Source: Rhodopirellula bahusiensis
GTDB taxonomy: Bacteria > Planctomycetota > Planctomycetia > Pirellulales > Pirellulaceae
Direction of reading: 5' to 3'
Assembly: GCF_002727185.1 (NCBI RefSeq)
Contig: NZ_NIZW01000029.1
Coordinates: 1 to 64,000 of the forward strand
Length of the DNA: 64,000 nt
The notes under the pieces are model-generated. The model made no database searches. It worked only from the letters and a program-made list of their open reading frames with translations, and had not been told where the DNA came from. Positions 54,547-63,908 of this stretch are shown here, one piece after another. Position 1 is the stretch's first letter. Every line of letters starts with the position of its first letter. Position numbers and translations under genes: made by a program.

Positions 54547-55662
54547 TCACTTCTTTGCCATTCGCGGAATCTCGATCGTGTCACCATTCAAGGTCACCTT
54601 CGTCGCCAGCAACACCACGCGATCTCTCACCTGAACGGCAGGACCGTTGATTGTCACTTGGCTTCCTTCGCTGATGTTGGCATCCAAGTCTTGCTTGCGT
54701 CCCAAGTCGACGAGCATCTTTTTACCTTCGTCAGTTTTGATTCTTGCAAGTTGTCGTTGCTGCCCTCGGACGTCAACTGTCTTCGTGCTTTCGATCGTGC
54801 CGGTGTATTCACGACCACTGCGTTCAACCTGCATCTGTTGACCGTCGTGCTCAATTGATCGCGACAGCAGCACGCTGGTGTCTCCGGTCTTGAACGGTGA
54901 ACCCTTGACCGTCAGCGTGTCGTTCAGTTGCGGCATTCGGTCGAGTTGATCAGCGGGACCCAAGTCGGCAATCATTGACTTGCCTTCACTTTGGTTCTGA
55001 AGTTCCACAACGATGTTGGTCGTTGCTGGTGTCTTCACCTTCTTGGCTCGAGTGATCTTACCGGTGAACGACTGACTCTTGGCCGATGAGTTTTGTCGAT
55101 CGGCTTTTTGCTGAGCAGTCTTTTGCGAGTCGCTTTGTTCGTCGCTGTCGGAGAACGAGACATAAGTGGCGTCGTCATAGACGCCATCGCCATCGGTGTC
55201 GGTGTAGGAAGCGAAGGCGTCGTACACACCATCGTTGTCGTAGTCGTAGTAGTTCGATGTGTACTCGTAGTTGCCATCGTTGTTGGAGTCGCCGTAGTCC
55301 GAATACCCGTGGTCGTAGTAGTCGTAGAACCACGTGTCACTGGACTTCGTGTCGGCGTAGTAGCCGTGGTCATTGTTCGTCCAGTCGATGTCGTTGTCAG
55401 AGTCGCCGGACGTCAAGGCTTCGTCGCGGTCGTACGTTTCGTTGTCCCAACGGCCGATCGCTTCATCGGTTGGGTTGTAGTCGTTGCCATCGAACCATTC
55501 GCTGACGTCGTACCAGGCGTCGTCCTCATAGTAAGGCGATCCGGTTTCCCATTCCCATCCAAACCCCGCCTGGGCAGTGGTCACAGCGGCCATTGGCGTG
55601 ATCAATCCAGCTGCGACTGCAAGGGCAAGACGTCGTTGGCGTGTAGGTAGTCGCTTAGTCAT
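54547..55662 (-). CDS. Secreted Asp/Tyr-rich Ca-binding protein with two C-terminal repeat domains
   Basis: A 371-residue protein. Signal peptide to about residue 32 (RLALAVAAGLITPMAAVTTA). Residues 40-175 are extremely rich in Asp, Tyr and Asn and contain DxDxDG calcium motifs (DYDNDGVYD, TDTDGDGVYD), as in thrombospondin type 3 or dockerin-like sites. A Gln/Ser-rich linker follows, then two homologous units, 199-281 and 286-367, each with (F/Y)TGxI, EGKxM(I/L)xDLG, a central G and a closing -VER/-IPR. An extracellular, Ca-dependent binding role is likely; the family is not recognised. It has its own terminator. Confidence 0.8.
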   Translation of the reverse strand: MTKRLPTRQRRLALAVAAGLITPMAAVTTAQAGFGWEWETGSPYYEDDAWYDVSEWFDGNDYNPTDEAIGRWDNETYDRDEALTSGDSDNDIDWTNNDHGYYADTKSSDTWFYDYYDHGYSDYGDSNNDGNYEYTSNYYDYDNDGVYDAFASYTDTDGDGVYDDATYVSFSDSDEQSDSQKTAQQKADRQNSSAKSQSFTGKITRAKKVKTPATTNIVVELQNQSEGKSMIADLGPADQLDRMPQLNDTLTVKGSPFKTGDTSVLLSRSIEHDGQQMQVERSGREYTGTIESTKTVDVRGQQRQLARIKTDEGKKMLVDLGRKQDLDANISEGSQVTINGPAVQVRDRVVLLATKVTLNGDTIEIPRMAKK

Positions 55663-55880
55663 TTCGGTCTCCTGTGTAGGGGCACAAATTGACGCGTGCG
55701 TTTACATTCACAGAGCGTCGTTCAGGAGAGAAATGGCCGCAAAGTCGATGCCAAAGAGGGCGACGACACGGCGAGAGTTTGATATCCAAATCGCTTTGGC
55801 GGGAAACTCTCACGCAGGGCAGTTCGCCGCGGTGAACCACGCAAACAACTGTGTTTGCCGCGGTGAAGTGCTGCTGCAGA

Positions 55881-58800
55881 TCAACCCATTTCGGCTTTGA
55901 TCAGGTCGATCAGGTCTTGGGTTTGCAGCTTTGCGGCGGCGTCGGTTCCGTCGAGGATGCCGGCGACGAGTTCGCGTTTGTCGGCGTGCAGCTGAAGGAT
56001 CTGCTCCTCGATCGTTCGCTCAGCGACCAGTCGATAAACCGTGACGGCGCGTTCTTGACCGATGCGGTGTGCACGGTCGGTCGCCTGGTCTTCCACGGCT
56101 GGGTTCCACCATGGATCCAAGTGCAGCACGTAATCCGCAGCCGTTAGGTTCAATCCCGTTCCACCTGCTTTCAGTGAGATCAGGAACAAGTCGCCTTCGC
56201 CGTTTTGGAACGCGTCGACGCGGCGTTGCCGTTCATGAGACGGTGTCGCACCATCGAGATACTGGTAGGAAACACCGAGTTCGTCGAGCGCCGTGCGCAC
56301 CACACTGAGGTGTTTGACGAACTGGCTGAACACGAGCGCCCGGTGATCGCCTTCGCGAAGTTCTTCGACCAGCGACAAGAACAGTTGCAGTTTGGACGAA
56401 GTGCCCTTCCAGCTGGGTTCGACGAGCGACGGGTGACACGATAGCTGACGCAGTCGGGTCAGCCACGACAGCGTTTGGATGCGACGTCGGCCTTCGTGCG
56501 ATGGAGCACCACCGCCGGCGGTGAGTTCCGCCAAGGCAGCCAATCGGGCGTCTTCGTACAGCTTGCGTTCGGGAGCCGACAATTCCGCGCGAAGCGTGAT
56601 TTCGGTGCGAGGCGGCAATTCCTTCAACACCTTGTCTTTGGTTCGACGCAGCACAAACGGACGGACCAAGCGAGCGAGTGACTCACGACGATCTGCGTCG
56701 CTGTGTCGTTCGATCGGCTCCGCGAACCGGCTGCGGAATCGTTGCCATGAACCCAGCAAGCCCGGGCTCAGCGTGCGGAACAGACTCCACAATTCACCTA
56801 AGTGGTTTTCCAGTGGCGTACCGGAAAGCCCGAGCCGCCAATCGGCCTGAATCGTTCGAATTGCTTGCGAAGTTTTCGTTTGCGAGTTCTTGATGAATTG
56901 AGCTTCATCGAGGACCAGCGTGTGCCAAGCTCGCGAAGCGAATCGTTTCGCGTCGCGTTGCAACAATTGGTAGCTGACGATCAACAAGTCATTGGGACCC
57001 GCGGTTTTGATGACTTCGTCTCGATCGCAATCGCGGTACAGTTTGCCGGTCAGAGCGGGCGTGAATTTCTCCGCTTCCCGGACCCAGTTTTCACCGACAC
57101 TGGTTGGTGCCACGACCAACGCGGGACCCGTTGGGCCACGTTCGACCAGAATGCCAAGCGTTTGCACTGTTTTACCGAGACCCATGTCATCGGCCAGGAC
57201 GCCGCCGACTCCCCAGCGACTCAGACGAGCCAGCCAACGGTAACCGTCCAGCTGATAGTCACGCAGATTCGCGTCCAGGCCTTCGGGACGATCCGGTGAC
57301 CAATCTTGCAGCGAATCCAGACGCTCGATTGCTTGATGCCAAGCCGCGGTGGTTTCGAGTGTCACGTCATCGCCCAGCACGTCGCGTGCGAGCGGAACGG
57401 CGGCGCCAGCCAAACGCAGTTGACCTTTTTCGCTGACCAGCGTGTCGCCCAACTGAGTCAGACGTTTGCGGAACGCTTCGCTGATCTTGGCGAACCGGCG
57501 ATCACCAACGCGAACGAGTTGTCGATCTTCGCGGACCGCCATCAAGAGATCTTGCAAAGGCACATCGACACCATCGACGGTTACCGTTCCCGTCATGCCG
57601 AACCAATCGGGTGAATCATCGATTTTGATTCGCAATGACTTCGGTGTGATCTCGCCACGAACGCGGAACGTTTCGCCTTCCGGCCAAACAATTCGAGGCG
57701 CGTCATCGCCCGCGTCGTGCAAACGGCCGAGCAGATCAAGAGCAGCATGGTCGGTCAGTGCGACCCACTCCATCGTGCTTTCGTGAGACAGTCGGTTCAG
57801 CCCAAACTGCTGCACAATCTTTTCGGAGGATTCCAATTCAGCTTTCAGATCACGTTGCAAGCGGATCGGACCGGTTTCGGCCAAGCAAGGCACCAACTCG
57901 GGAGCATCCCCGGGAACCAACGAATCACGCAAGCGGGATTCATAGACCCGCAGTGATACTTTCAATCCCGCACCGGGACGCGGACGCATTTGCAACACCA
58001 ACTCACACGGAGCCGGGACAATGGGTCCCGCCAATTGAGGCGGCAGTTCCACGCGAATCAATGAATCGATCGTTCCGGCGGCCAATGCCAATCGTGACGC
58101 TGTCGCGTGATCGAGCAACGTGTCGCGGTAGTCGCCTCGAAGCAAGAACTGGATGATTCCTATCGCGGCGGGATCCGCTAGCGTGCACAGAACGATGCGA
58201 TCTTCATCCGCGTCGGCCAAGATGATTGCTGGTTCGACGGGACTCAATCCACCGACCACTGTCTCGCACTTTTGCACGTCGATGTCGATGCCGTCGACCG
58301 ACAGTCTTGGTTGAAACTGGACCTCGACCTTTTCGTCGTCCGGAATCAGTTCGTCTGGGATCAAATCATCCGTGGATGAAACGCTGATCGAATCCAATTC
58401 CGATTCCGGCATGGTCATCGTTGCGGTGACGTTGCCCAACAACTCGTCGGCAGATTTGCCGGAGCGTTTGCCCGATGATTTGCGAGCGGTTTTGGTGGAG
58501 GCTTTCTTCTCTGATGTCTTGCCGTCGGTTTGGCTCTTTGACTTCTTCGGCTTGTTCGATTGTTCAACTTCGACCGGCTGCAGCGTCAACAACAATTGAC
58601 TGCAGAAGACTTCGACGGGCAGTGCGTTCTGATCGTCCCAAGCCACGTTCTCGTGACCGGCGAGCATTCGCAGCGCTTCGAAGATGGCGTAGTTGTCATC
58701 GTGAACGCCGTGCGTTGGAACCGAAGTCAGCGAAGCGATCTTGCTGTCCAGCGGATCGGTCAACAAGTTTTGGTCCAACAAGTCAAAGCTGCGAACCTCA

Positions 58801-59411
58801 CGTCCCTTGGTCCAGCCCTTGCCGCCTTTGCGTTGCTTTTGTTCAAAGGGAGTGATTGTCAGCGGAGCCGTTTGCGACGCCATGTTCACGCGAACTCGCC
58901 ACTGCAATCGTGTGGGCTCGGCATCTTCGGCCGGAGCCGGTCGCGAATTCTTGGCTCGTCGCAACAGTTCATCGACAAACTGTTTGCCGGCTGCGACCGC
59001 GTCCGCTTTCAATCCGCCCAGGAATTCGATCAGTTGTCCGTTGCCGTTTCGCCGAGCGATCTGTTCTTGCAACCACCACGCGGCGGCCAAGGTGTGCGGG
59101 CAAGATTGGTCACGCAGGAACGCGACGCATCCGCACTGGCACTCGCTGGTCAGTTCGCCAACGCCGCCCGGATCGTCCTCGTCGACTTGAGGAACAATTT
59201 CCAGAGCGACGGTTTGCTGTTTCTCTCGGTTGCCCACAACCTGGAAATCAAAACGAACGCCGTTGTCGCCTTGAGTCAGGGTTGGCGTCTTCACCGTCAG
59301 CATCGCTGCGCGGGAATCGAAACCCTGGTCGTGCGAATCAACGAGACGCTCCACCGCCTCGCCCATCAGCAATCCAAGCGATCCGAGTTGGTCTTCCGCG
59401 ATCCAGTCCAT
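55881..59411 (-). CDS. SNF2-family ATPase/helicase with SWIM zinc finger
   Basis: A 1176-residue protein. SWIM motif SECQCGCVAFLRDQSCPHTL (CxCx..CxH) at about residues 85-105. A Lys/Ser-rich, then acidic linker (about 295-370) and a beta-rich middle region precede the Snf2 core: LADDMGLGKTVQTLGILVER (motif I), VLDEAQFIKN (II), LSGTPLENHLGELWSLFRTL (III), ATPSHERQRRVDAF region, ISLKAGGTGLNLTAADYVLH (V) and DRAHRIGQERAVTVYRL (VI). Such HepA/SNF2 proteins remodel protein-DNA complexes, often with RNA polymerase or repair. It is transcribed alone. Confidence 0.9.
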   Translation of the reverse strand: MDWIAEDQLGSLGLLMGEAVERLVDSHDQGFDSRAAMLTVKTPTLTQGDNGVRFDFQVVGNREKQQTVALEIVPQVDEDDPGGVGELTSECQCGCVAFLRDQSCPHTLAAAWWLQEQIARRNGNGQLIEFLGGLKADAVAAGKQFVDELLRRAKNSRPAPAEDAEPTRLQWRVRVNMASQTAPLTITPFEQKQRKGGKGWTKGREVRSFDLLDQNLLTDPLDSKIASLTSVPTHGVHDDNYAIFEALRMLAGHENVAWDDQNALPVEVFCSQLLLTLQPVEVEQSNKPKKSKSQTDGKTSEKKASTKTARKSSGKRSGKSADELLGNVTATMTMPESELDSISVSSTDDLIPDELIPDDEKVEVQFQPRLSVDGIDIDVQKCETVVGGLSPVEPAIILADADEDRIVLCTLADPAAIGIIQFLLRGDYRDTLLDHATASRLALAAGTIDSLIRVELPPQLAGPIVPAPCELVLQMRPRPGAGLKVSLRVYESRLRDSLVPGDAPELVPCLAETGPIRLQRDLKAELESSEKIVQQFGLNRLSHESTMEWVALTDHAALDLLGRLHDAGDDAPRIVWPEGETFRVRGEITPKSLRIKIDDSPDWFGMTGTVTVDGVDVPLQDLLMAVREDRQLVRVGDRRFAKISEAFRKRLTQLGDTLVSEKGQLRLAGAAVPLARDVLGDDVTLETTAAWHQAIERLDSLQDWSPDRPEGLDANLRDYQLDGYRWLARLSRWGVGGVLADDMGLGKTVQTLGILVERGPTGPALVVAPTSVGENWVREAEKFTPALTGKLYRDCDRDEVIKTAGPNDLLIVSYQLLQRDAKRFASRAWHTLVLDEAQFIKNSQTKTSQAIRTIQADWRLGLSGTPLENHLGELWSLFRTLSPGLLGSWQRFRSRFAEPIERHSDADRRESLARLVRPFVLRRTKDKVLKELPPRTEITLRAELSAPERKLYEDARLAALAELTAGGGAPSHEGRRRIQTLSWLTRLRQLSCHPSLVEPSWKGTSSKLQLFLSLVEELREGDHRALVFSQFVKHLSVVRTALDELGVSYQYLDGATPSHERQRRVDAFQNGEGDLFLISLKAGGTGLNLTAADYVLHLDPWWNPAVEDQATDRAHRIGQERAVTVYRLVAERTIEEQILQLHADKRELVAGILDGTDAAAKLQTQDLIDLIKAEMG

Positions 59412-59982
59412 GCGTGTTGCTTCTCAGAAGGTGCAATTCAAAAAACGAGCGAAACAGGTTACACGCGATGGCGTCTTAAAGCGATGGCGCCAGTGGGCAA
59501 CCTTTTACGCCGAGACACAACGGGTGATTCGTCGCCCAACGGGTGCTCTTGTGCCCTGAACCAGCCATCTCGCGGCGACTGACGGAACCGACTAGGATAT
59601 TGGCGCTAAGGCGAAAGCCGGCGGAGTGGCGCCAGTCGCGTGCCAATCCATCCCACCCGGCCCCTTTTCAGATCGACTCGGTTGTTCCAGCCGGGTTGGA
59701 CAAAGGTGGTTGTTCACACGTTGTGTGCGGGAGTTCCTTGGGAATGACACTCGGACAAGACACTTTGTTGCCAGGGATCGTTCAGGAGGGAGTTTCGGAC
59801 GATCCTTCGAAGATTGATTGACGCTCGATTCGGGCATTTCAGTCAACTCGAACGAACGTCGGGATCGACGGATGGCAGGGCGACACCGGAAAGCCACACC
59901 GTCTCAGTTGCCAGGATGGTCCTGAGTGACGTTTCGGACGTTTCCCGATAATTTTTGTTCGGTCTTTGAATCGCTGGTTGCC
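59412..59982. other. Long intergenic region between divergent genes
   Basis: 570 bases without a convincing gene; the open frames here lack coding character. It separates the divergent SNF2 and GH10-like genes and presumably holds both promoters. Short repeats such as CGCCCAACGGGTGCTC near 59535 are unremarkable. A GTG at 59926 could extend the GH10-like frame. Confidence 0.5.
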
Positions 59983-61533
59983 ATGGGGCAGATGCATTTT
60001 GATGTCCCTGACGCAGCGAACGAGTTCTTTGAATCGACTCGTTGGGAGGACGCGTATCTGTGCGGCATCGAAGGCGTGCCGTGGCAGTCTCGCAATGTCT
60101 ATTCGAACGGACGTTTCACGCTGACTCGCGGCGTCGACACCTCGGCCAAATTGTTCCTGACCTGTCCGATTCCCTCGATCGGGTTTCGCCAACTCAGCAC
60201 ATGCAGCTTGCGATGCCTGGACAGTGCCCATCGGCTGTTCGTCGAATTGGCTCGGGGAAGTTGCTACCGCGTTCGTGTCCAAGCCGACGTGTGGCAACGT
60301 GGCGGGTTGGTTCTCAGCGATCGCTTTGACGACTTTCTGACACGCGGCACGAAACGTTTTCTGGACGCCGCCCAGTGTGCCCCCGACGATCCATCGTGCG
60401 TGGATGCCGCCTTCGAAGCCATTGAATCGCTCGAGCTGGCATCGAATGAACTTGGCGAGTTGTTCTCGACTCAATCCGTCGCCTATCGCCGCAGTCGTGA
60501 AAATCGGTTGAGCACGATGTTGGCGGTCGGAGTCTTGCCGCCGCTGCCCGCCACCGAAGTCACTGCTGACATGCAGTCCGGTCGGGCCAGCGGTTCCATC
60601 GACGAGCAAACGACAATCACGCGAGCCTTCAATGCCGCCGCCGTTCGCATCAGTTGGGGCGAGATTGAAACCGACAGCGGACGCCCCAATTACGAACCAG
60701 TGGACGAAGCGTTGACCGCATGCGCTCAAATGGGATTGCGTGTGATCGGCGGTCCGGTGATCGATTATCGCAAAGGCTTGTTGCCAGATTGGTTGACGTT
60801 GCTAGAGGACGACTTCGACAAGTTGATGTCGACGATGACCAGCTTCGTTGAAAAAACGGTCGAGCAATTTCGCGGACGCGTGAATCTTTGGAACGCAGCG
60901 TCAGGTTTGAACGTTGCCGGTCCACTGGGTTTTGATGACGAACAAGTCATGCGGTTCTCGATTGGAATCCTGCAGACGATTCGCCGTTGCGATCCCAACA
61001 CACCCGTTTTGATGTCGCTTGACCAGCCCTGCGGCGAATACCTGGCTCGCGACGAACAAGGCATCAGCCCGTTGCACTTTGCCGACGCCCTGCTGCGAAG
61101 CGGTTTGGGGCTGGCCGGAATCGGATTGAACTTCCGATTTGGTTTTGAAGATGGGGACACTCACCCGCGATCGGCCGTCGAGTTTGGTCAGATCATTGAC
61201 CGGTGGGCAACACTCAACGCACCGTTGATGATTCAACTGTCGGTGGCAGGTGCTCCCGGCAAAGACGCATTCGCTCGGTTGCCGGTTCAAACTCGGCCGC
61301 TTTCACCCGAGATCAATGGTGAGACCGATGCGTGGGCCAAGGCACAATTCGAATTTGTTCAACCGCTCATCCAAACGTTGCTATCCAAGCAAATCGTTCA
61401 CGCGGTGGTGTGGGATGGATGGTCGGACCAGCATCCTCACCTGACACCGCACGCCGGCGTGATCGATGCCAAAGGCCGCCCGCGACCGATGCTGGCCTAC
61501 CTCACCAAAATTCGCGAAGAGATGTTGATGTGA
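59983..61533 (+). CDS. GH10 xylanase-like protein, catalytic glutamates apparently missing
   Basis: A 516-residue protein from the ATG at 59983. The N-terminal half (to about 190) is a jelly-roll-like domain. The C-terminal barrel follows GH10 layout: TRAFNAAAVRISWGEIETDS, DEALTACAQMGLRVIGGPVI, FRGRVNLWNAASGLN (where GH10 has WDVVNE), and LMIQLSVAG (where GH10 has a TELD-type nucleophile). Both expected Glu positions look replaced by Gly and Gln/Leu, so hydrolysis is doubtful and a binding or structural role is possible. No signal peptide. The alignment was made by eye. Confidence 0.65.
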   Translation: MGQMHFDVPDAANEFFESTRWEDAYLCGIEGVPWQSRNVYSNGRFTLTRGVDTSAKLFLTCPIPSIGFRQLSTCSLRCLDSAHRLFVELARGSCYRVRVQADVWQRGGLVLSDRFDDFLTRGTKRFLDAAQCAPDDPSCVDAAFEAIESLELASNELGELFSTQSVAYRRSRENRLSTMLAVGVLPPLPATEVTADMQSGRASGSIDEQTTITRAFNAAAVRISWGEIETDSGRPNYEPVDEALTACAQMGLRVIGGPVIDYRKGLLPDWLTLLEDDFDKLMSTMTSFVEKTVEQFRGRVNLWNAASGLNVAGPLGFDDEQVMRFSIGILQTIRRCDPNTPVLMSLDQPCGEYLARDEQGISPLHFADALLRSGLGLAGIGLNFRFGFEDGDTHPRSAVEFGQIIDRWATLNAPLMIQLSVAGAPGKDAFARLPVQTRPLSPEINGETDAWAKAQFEFVQPLIQTLLSKQIVHAVVWDGWSDQHPHLTPHAGVIDAKGRPRPMLAYLTKIREEMLM

Positions 61534-61550
61534 GCCGGCAGTCGCGATGA

Positions 61551-63908
61551 CTACGCAGCGCGGCGTTGGTTCTCGTTGGAATCCAACGCGGGGACGTGAG
61601 CTCGCTTGCGACGAAGGTCTCGCATCACCGCGGCACTCTCGTGCAGCTTGCCTTCCAACACTCGCATGCGTTCTTGCATTTCCGCATTTGTATCCAAGCT
61701 TTGGTCGAGTTCACCGGAGACTCGTTTGAGTTCTTCGGTCAGGTCGCCGACCTGGGATTGCATCGCGTTCGCACGTGGTTCGTGCTGACGAGCGGATTGC
61801 AGCGAGTCCTTCGTTGACTTCAGCTCTTGGGTCAATCGCTGAACCAAGGAAGTTTGCTCGTTGATTCGGGATTCGAATTGTTCTTGCGAACGACGCAGCG
61901 AGTGAACCTGTTGGTTGCGTTCGTCGATCTCTTGTTGCAGTTCCAATTCGCGTTGCTGCTGGTTCTTGACCTGCTGAGCCAGACGCGTGGTTTCGTTGGT
62001 GCGATCCGAAACCGTTTGCTTCAGCTTTTCGAATTCGGGACGTACCGATTGAAGGCGTTCGATTTCGGCGCGGTGCCTCGACACTGCATCCTGTTGTTCT
62101 TGCAAACTGCTTCGAAGTTGTTCGATCGCATCGTCTTTGGAAGCGATCGTGGCTTCGAGCTGCGTCGACTCGTTGCGAAGCTGTTCCGTCGACACGTGAA
62201 TTTCTTGCAGGGTCGATTCGTGACGGTCGCGTTGGATGATCGCGGCAGCCAAGGATGACTCCGTGGTTTCCAGTCGCGACGCAGTGGATGCCAGCTCGGA
62301 TTGTGCTTGTTCGAGTTGCGTCTCGGTGGTTGCTAGCTTTTGCTCGGTCGAGGCAAGCTTGGACTCAGTTTCTTGCAATTTGGATCGGCTGTCAGTCCAA
62401 TTGGATTGAGCGGTCTGCAATTCCGTCTTGGTTTGATCCAGCTCTGATTCGGTGCTGGCGAGTTTCGATTCAGCGGTCGTCAGCTGAGACTCGATCGTCG
62501 ACAACTGAGAACGTGTTTCCGTCAGATTGGATTCGGCGACGGTCAACGCCGTTTGCGTTTGATCGAGTTGCGTTTCGGTGGTCGATAGTTTTTCCACCGT
62601 TGTTGTCAGCTGGGACTGTGTCTCGGCCAAACTGGATTCAGTTGTCGCCAATTGCGATGCCCTGTCTTCCAGTTTTGAATTCAGGTCAGCACAAGTCAGG
62701 TCCAAACGATTTTCAATTTCCGAGAGCGCCGTTTCGGCAATCACCCGGCTGTCGATCGCCTCTTGAATCCGAAGCGTTCGCTCGTCGAGTTCTTCTGCCA
62801 ACTCCTCGCGTTCGCCTTGCAACGTTTGCAGCTTCAACTCGTTCTCTTGGAACGCAGATTCGAGCTGGATGCGAGCCGTCTTGAGTTCGCTGACTTCTTC
62901 GGTGCGAGTCTGCAATTCTTCGCGAACTGATTGAACCGTTTCTTCGTGTTGCGTCGCGGTTTGAATGGCGACTTCGTGTTGCGATCGCAGGTTCTCGTAT
63001 TCTTTTTGTAGTTCGGCGTAGCGTTGACCCGTTTCGTCGTATTCGTTGGAAACGTTTTCACGTTCGGCGGCGAATTGATCGCGTTGCAAGATCGCCGCGT
63101 CACGCTGGGTGACGGCTTCCTCAATTCGGTGAATCAATGATTCGTTGGCTTGAGAGAGCGACTCGACTTCTTCGTTGGCGGCGCTCAAATCGGCTTGGAT
63201 CTGTTGAATCTGGCCGAGCGATTGTTGTTGTTCGGTTTGCAGTGTGGCTTGTTGCTGTTTGAACGCGCTCAGTGCTTCCTCGGCCGCGAAGACTTCACCG
63301 CGAGTGATTTCGACTTGTGATTCGAGCTCAGCATTTTGTGTTTTCAGTTGCTCGTTGGCCTGCATCAGGAATTCCTGTTGCTTCTCTCGGTTGGCCAATT
63401 CGTCGCCGGTTGCCTTGGCGGTCTCGGCGAGCTCTCGCATCTTGGCAGCGGACTCTTCGAATCGAGTCTCGTTGTCCGCCAAAGCGGAACGCAACGATTC
63501 AATTTCTTTTTCGGCCCGTTGCAGCGATTCGGCCTTCGCGTCGCGTGCTTCTTCCGCGTCCTTGGCCGCCAATTCAAAGCGGCTGTGTTCGGTCCGCAGG
63601 TGGCCGAGTTCGGTTTCCGCTTCGGCCGTCAGCTGCTTTTGATCCTTCAGCCACTGACGCAGTTGTTCGTTTTCCGCCTTCACTTCGTCTCGGTTGGATT
63701 GCAGCGAATCGATGTCGCTTTGCATGCCGAGGAAATGGTGTTTTCGACTTCGAGCTGCCGCTTTCGCTTTCGCGTACTTTTTCTCAGCGTCTTTGATCGC
63801 CTGAACGTCTCGCGAGCGGTCGCGATACCACAGCAAATGGCCGGCCAGGATGCCCGCCATCATGCAGACGAGGGCGGTAAAAGACGGGATTCCGATCCAA
63901 GTATTCAT
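61551..63908 (-). CDS. Membrane-anchored long coiled-coil protein
   Basis: About 785 residues from the ATG at 63908 (MNTWIGIPSFTALVCMMAGI); the frame opens at 63980. Two N-terminal hydrophobic stretches (or one anchor, SFTALVCMMAGILAGHLLWY) are followed by almost continuous Glu/Gln/Leu-rich coiled coil to the C-terminus. Positions 62236-62655 encode near-perfect heptads of TE(S/T)xLxxT type (LATTESSLAETQSQL, KLASTEQKLATTETQLEQ). Cytoplasmic filament or scaffold functions fit. Its end is 17 bases from the convergent GH10-like gene. Confidence 0.75.
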   Translation of the reverse strand: MNTWIGIPSFTALVCMMAGILAGHLLWYRDRSRDVQAIKDAEKKYAKAKAAARSRKHHFLGMQSDIDSLQSNRDEVKAENEQLRQWLKDQKQLTAEAETELGHLRTEHSRFELAAKDAEEARDAKAESLQRAEKEIESLRSALADNETRFEESAAKMRELAETAKATGDELANREKQQEFLMQANEQLKTQNAELESQVEITRGEVFAAEEALSAFKQQQATLQTEQQQSLGQIQQIQADLSAANEEVESLSQANESLIHRIEEAVTQRDAAILQRDQFAAERENVSNEYDETGQRYAELQKEYENLRSQHEVAIQTATQHEETVQSVREELQTRTEEVSELKTARIQLESAFQENELKLQTLQGEREELAEELDERTLRIQEAIDSRVIAETALSEIENRLDLTCADLNSKLEDRASQLATTESSLAETQSQLTTTVEKLSTTETQLDQTQTALTVAESNLTETRSQLSTIESQLTTAESKLASTESELDQTKTELQTAQSNWTDSRSKLQETESKLASTEQKLATTETQLEQAQSELASTASRLETTESSLAAAIIQRDRHESTLQEIHVSTEQLRNESTQLEATIASKDDAIEQLRSSLQEQQDAVSRHRAEIERLQSVRPEFEKLKQTVSDRTNETTRLAQQVKNQQQRELELQQEIDERNQQVHSLRRSQEQFESRINEQTSLVQRLTQELKSTKDSLQSARQHEPRANAMQSQVGDLTEELKRVSGELDQSLDTNAEMQERMRVLEGKLHESAAVMRDLRRKRAHVPALDSNENQRRAA

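Noticed and set aside
55035-55650. Thr-rich and Val-rich alternative frames over the Asp/Tyr-rich gene
   Set aside because: They are by-products of the GAC/TAC-rich repeats in the real gene, whose frame has a signal peptide and duplicated domain.
59592-59897. 101-codon minus-strand frame in the long intergenic region
   Set aside because: Arg/Ser/Pro-rich composition without secondary-structure pattern, and no family or neighbour support.
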